Part shown: in pieces, positions 62,326-64,000 of the stretch
How positions within the stretch are numbered: the first letter of the stretch is position 1
Layout: each line of letters opens with the position of its first letter
NCBI GenBank assembly: GCA_963744255.1
Contig: CAVUSZ010000051.1
Span: 1-64,000, forward strand
Reading direction: 5' to 3'
Length of the DNA: 64,000 bases
DNA from: DATEDA01 sp963744255
GTDB lineage: Bacteria; Pseudomonadota; Gammaproteobacteria; Burkholderiales; SG8-39
Program-made: the position numbers and the translations under genes
The notes under the pieces: model-generated
The model's input: only the letters and a program-made list of their open reading frames with translations
Told to the model about the DNA's origin: nothing
Database searches by the model: none

Positions 62326-63360
62326 ATGACCATCACTGCACCTGAGGCCCTGCAGCGCACGATCGAGCACCGCGAGATCTTCCACGACGAGATGCTCGAT
62401 CTCATGCGCCAGATCATGAGCGGGCAGATGTCGCCGGTCATGATCGCCGCGATAACCGTCGGCCTGCGTGTCAAGAAGGAGACGATCGGCGAGATCACCG
62501 CGGCCGCGCAGGTGATGCGCGAACTCGCCGTCCGCGTGCACACGAAAGAGCCGGAAAACCTCGTCGACGTGGTGGGCACCGGCGGCGACGCCGCGCATAC
62601 CTTCAACATTTCGAGCGCGGCGACCTTTGTCTGTGCGGCTGCGGGCGCGCGCGTCGCGAAGCACGGCAACCGGGCAGTGTCGTCGAAGTCCGGGAGCGCG
62701 GATGTGATGGAGGCGCTCGGGGTCAACGTCAACCTCACGCCGGAGCAGGTCGGGCGCTGCATCGACGAGATCGGCATCGGCTTCATGTTCGCGCCCAACC
62801 ACCACGCGGCGATGAAGCATGCGGCGCCGGTGCGCCGCGAGCTCGGCGTGCGGACGATCTTCAATATTCTCGGTCCGCTCACGAACCCGGCGATGGCGCC
62901 GACCCAGCTGATGGGCGTTTTTCATCCCGACCTGGTCGGTATCCAGATTCGCGTGCTGCAGCGGCTCGGCGCGCGGCACGCCATGACCGTCTACGGCACC
63001 GAGGGCATGGACGAGATCTCGATCAGCGGCCAGACGATGGTCGGCGAGCTGAAGGACGGGCGGGTTACGGAGTACACGCTGCACCCCGAGCAGCTCGGGC
63101 TGCCGGTGCACGACCCCCGCACGCTGCGCGTCGAGAACGTGGAGGAGTCGCGCGCGATGGTGCTCGCCGCCCTGGAGAACAGGGCCGGTTCGGCGCGCGA
63201 CATCGTCGCGCTGAATGCGGGCGCGGCGATCTATGTCGCCGGCCGGGCGGCGAGCGTCCAGGACGGCGTCGAAGCCGCGTTCGAGGCGATCAAGAGCGGC
63301 GCGGCGCGGGCGAAGCTCGACGACTTCGCCCGGTTCACCCAGCAGGTCGCCAAAGGCTGA
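62326..63360 (+). CDS. trpD: Anthranilate phosphoribosyltransferase
   Basis: Transfers phosphoribosyl from PRPP to anthranilate. It has 344 residues. The PRPP motif is DVVGTGGDAAHTFNIS; KHGNRAVSSKSGSADVMEAL, FMFAPNHHAAMKHAAPVRRE and RTIFNILGPLTNPA are typical. CGGAGGA lies upstream of the ATG. It is 96 bp after trpG and 13 bp before trpC. Confidence 0.97.
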   Translation: MTITAPEALQRTIEHREIFHDEMLDLMRQIMSGQMSPVMIAAITVGLRVKKETIGEITAAAQVMRELAVRVHTKEPENLVDVVGTGGDAAHTFNISSAATFVCAAAGARVAKHGNRAVSSKSGSADVMEALGVNVNLTPEQVGRCIDEIGIGFMFAPNHHAAMKHAAPVRRELGVRTIFNILGPLTNPAMAPTQLMGVFHPDLVGIQIRVLQRLGARHAMTVYGTEGMDEISISGQTMVGELKDGRVTEYTLHPEQLGLPVHDPRTLRVENVEESRAMVLAALENRAGSARDIVALNAGAAIYVAGRAASVQDGVEAAFEAIKSGAARAKLDDFARFTQQVAKG

Positions 63361-63373
63361 GCCGGGCAGGCTG

Positions 63374-64000
63374 ATGGAAGACGTGCTCAAACGGATCCTG
63401 GCGGTGAAGTCCGGAGAAATCGCCGCGGCGCGCGCCGCCGCGCCGCTCGACGAGATGGAGCGCCGGGCGAGGACGGCGCCGCCACCCCGCGATTTTGTCG
63501 GCGCGCTGCTGCGCGAGGATGGAGCGCGGCGGCGCCGCAGTCATTGCGGAGATCAAGCGGGCGAGCCCGAGCAAGGGCGTGCTCAGGTCCGAGTTCGATC
63601 CGGCGGCGATCGCCCGGTCCTATGCGGCGAACGGCGCGGCGTGCCTGTCGGTGCTCACGGATGCGACGTTCTTCCAGGGCTCGGCAGACGATCTGCGCGC
63701 GGCGCGCGCGGCTTGCGCGGTGCCGGTGCTGCGCAAGGACTTCGTGATGGATCCGTACCAGGTGTTCGAGGCGCGGGCGATGGGCGCCGATTGCATCCTG
63801 CTCATCGTCGCAGCGCTCGAGACCGCGCAGATGCTCGAGCTCGAGCGAGCGGCGCAGTCGCTGGGACTGGCGGTGCTCGCGGAGGTTCACGACGCTGCCG
63901 AGCTCGAGCGCGCGAGCGCTCTCCAGACGCCGCTCCTCGGCATCAACAACCGCAACCTCCGTACCTTCGAGACGACCTTGGACACGACCCTGAACCTCCT
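63374..64000 (+). pseudogene. trpC: Indole-3-glycerol phosphate synthase, one frameshift, 3' end cut by window
   Basis: Ring-closing step of tryptophan synthesis. The ATG gives MEDVLKRILAVKSGEIAAAR and PPPRDFVGALLRE; then one extra G near 63517 shifts the frame. In the next frame it continues AVIAEIKRASPSKGVLRSEF, CLSVLTDATFFQGS, VPVLRKDFVMDPYQVFEARA, GADCILLIV, LAEVHDAAELERA and LLGINNRNLRTFE, all standard catalytic segments. The protein runs past the window end. Because all later motifs are intact, a sequencing error is more likely than loss of the pathway. Confidence 0.88.

Overview
The window reads as chromosomal DNA of a high-GC betaproteobacterium. It is dense with genes, has almost no spacers and often starts genes at GTG or TTG. 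Conserved neighbourhoods support this: dusB-fis, gmk-rpoZ-rsh with yicC, lptD-surA-rsmA beside divergent amgK-murU, glyQ-glyS, miaB-phoH-ybeY-corC-lnt, apaG/rpe/gph next to trpE, and separate trpG, trpD and trpC. I see no insertion sequence, prophage, CRISPR array, rRNA or replication origin. The genus cannot be named from the sequence alone.

Layout. (1) 1-4710: a minus-strand aryl-CoA degradation operon (CoA ligase, acyl-CoA dehydrogenase, enoyl-CoA hydratase, SDR, enol-lactonase-like hydrolase), with several single-base frameshifts in its last two genes. (2) 4761-8934: rsh(spoT), rpoZ, gmk and yicC. (3) 9045-12272: a Ser/Thr kinase, a PP2C phosphatase, rph and rdgB. (4) 12306-14461: two exported TPR proteins. 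(5) 14837-21989: hemW and a HAD hydrolase, convergent with hemF, purD, purH, fis and dusB. (6) 22222-26451: ubiH, pepP, murU and amgK, divergent from (7) 26558-31160: lptD, surA, rsmA. (8) 31194-37549: gloA, a YgjP-type metalloprotease, plsC, gmhB, glyS, glyQ, rubredoxin and a LysE exporter. (9) 37692-46412: the most accessory-looking part, with a MetE-like methyltransferase (frameshifted), a TetR/histidine kinase/response regulator operon and, divergent from it, a ThDP enzyme with a NitT/TauT-type ABC importer. (10) 46409-53339: a dienelactone hydrolase, a YdcH-like protein, lnt, corC, ybeY, phoH, miaB, an exported protein and a CAU tRNA. (11) 53492-58156: panE-like, UbiH-like, dsbC, mltA, a tiny membrane protein and apaG. 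(12) 58262-64000: rpe, gph, a Trp leader peptide, trpE, trpG, trpD and trpC, with a zinc-ribbon gene on the opposite strand between trpE and trpG.

The best leads are the trp leader with Trp at every third position over residues 9-18; the TetR/HK/RR operon with a palindromic operator facing a ThDP-enzyme/ABC operon; three consecutive perfect hairpins at 38901-38979; and GTG starts placed at or next to a predicted transcription start. Single-base indels interrupt four otherwise intact genes and look more like sequence error than decay.
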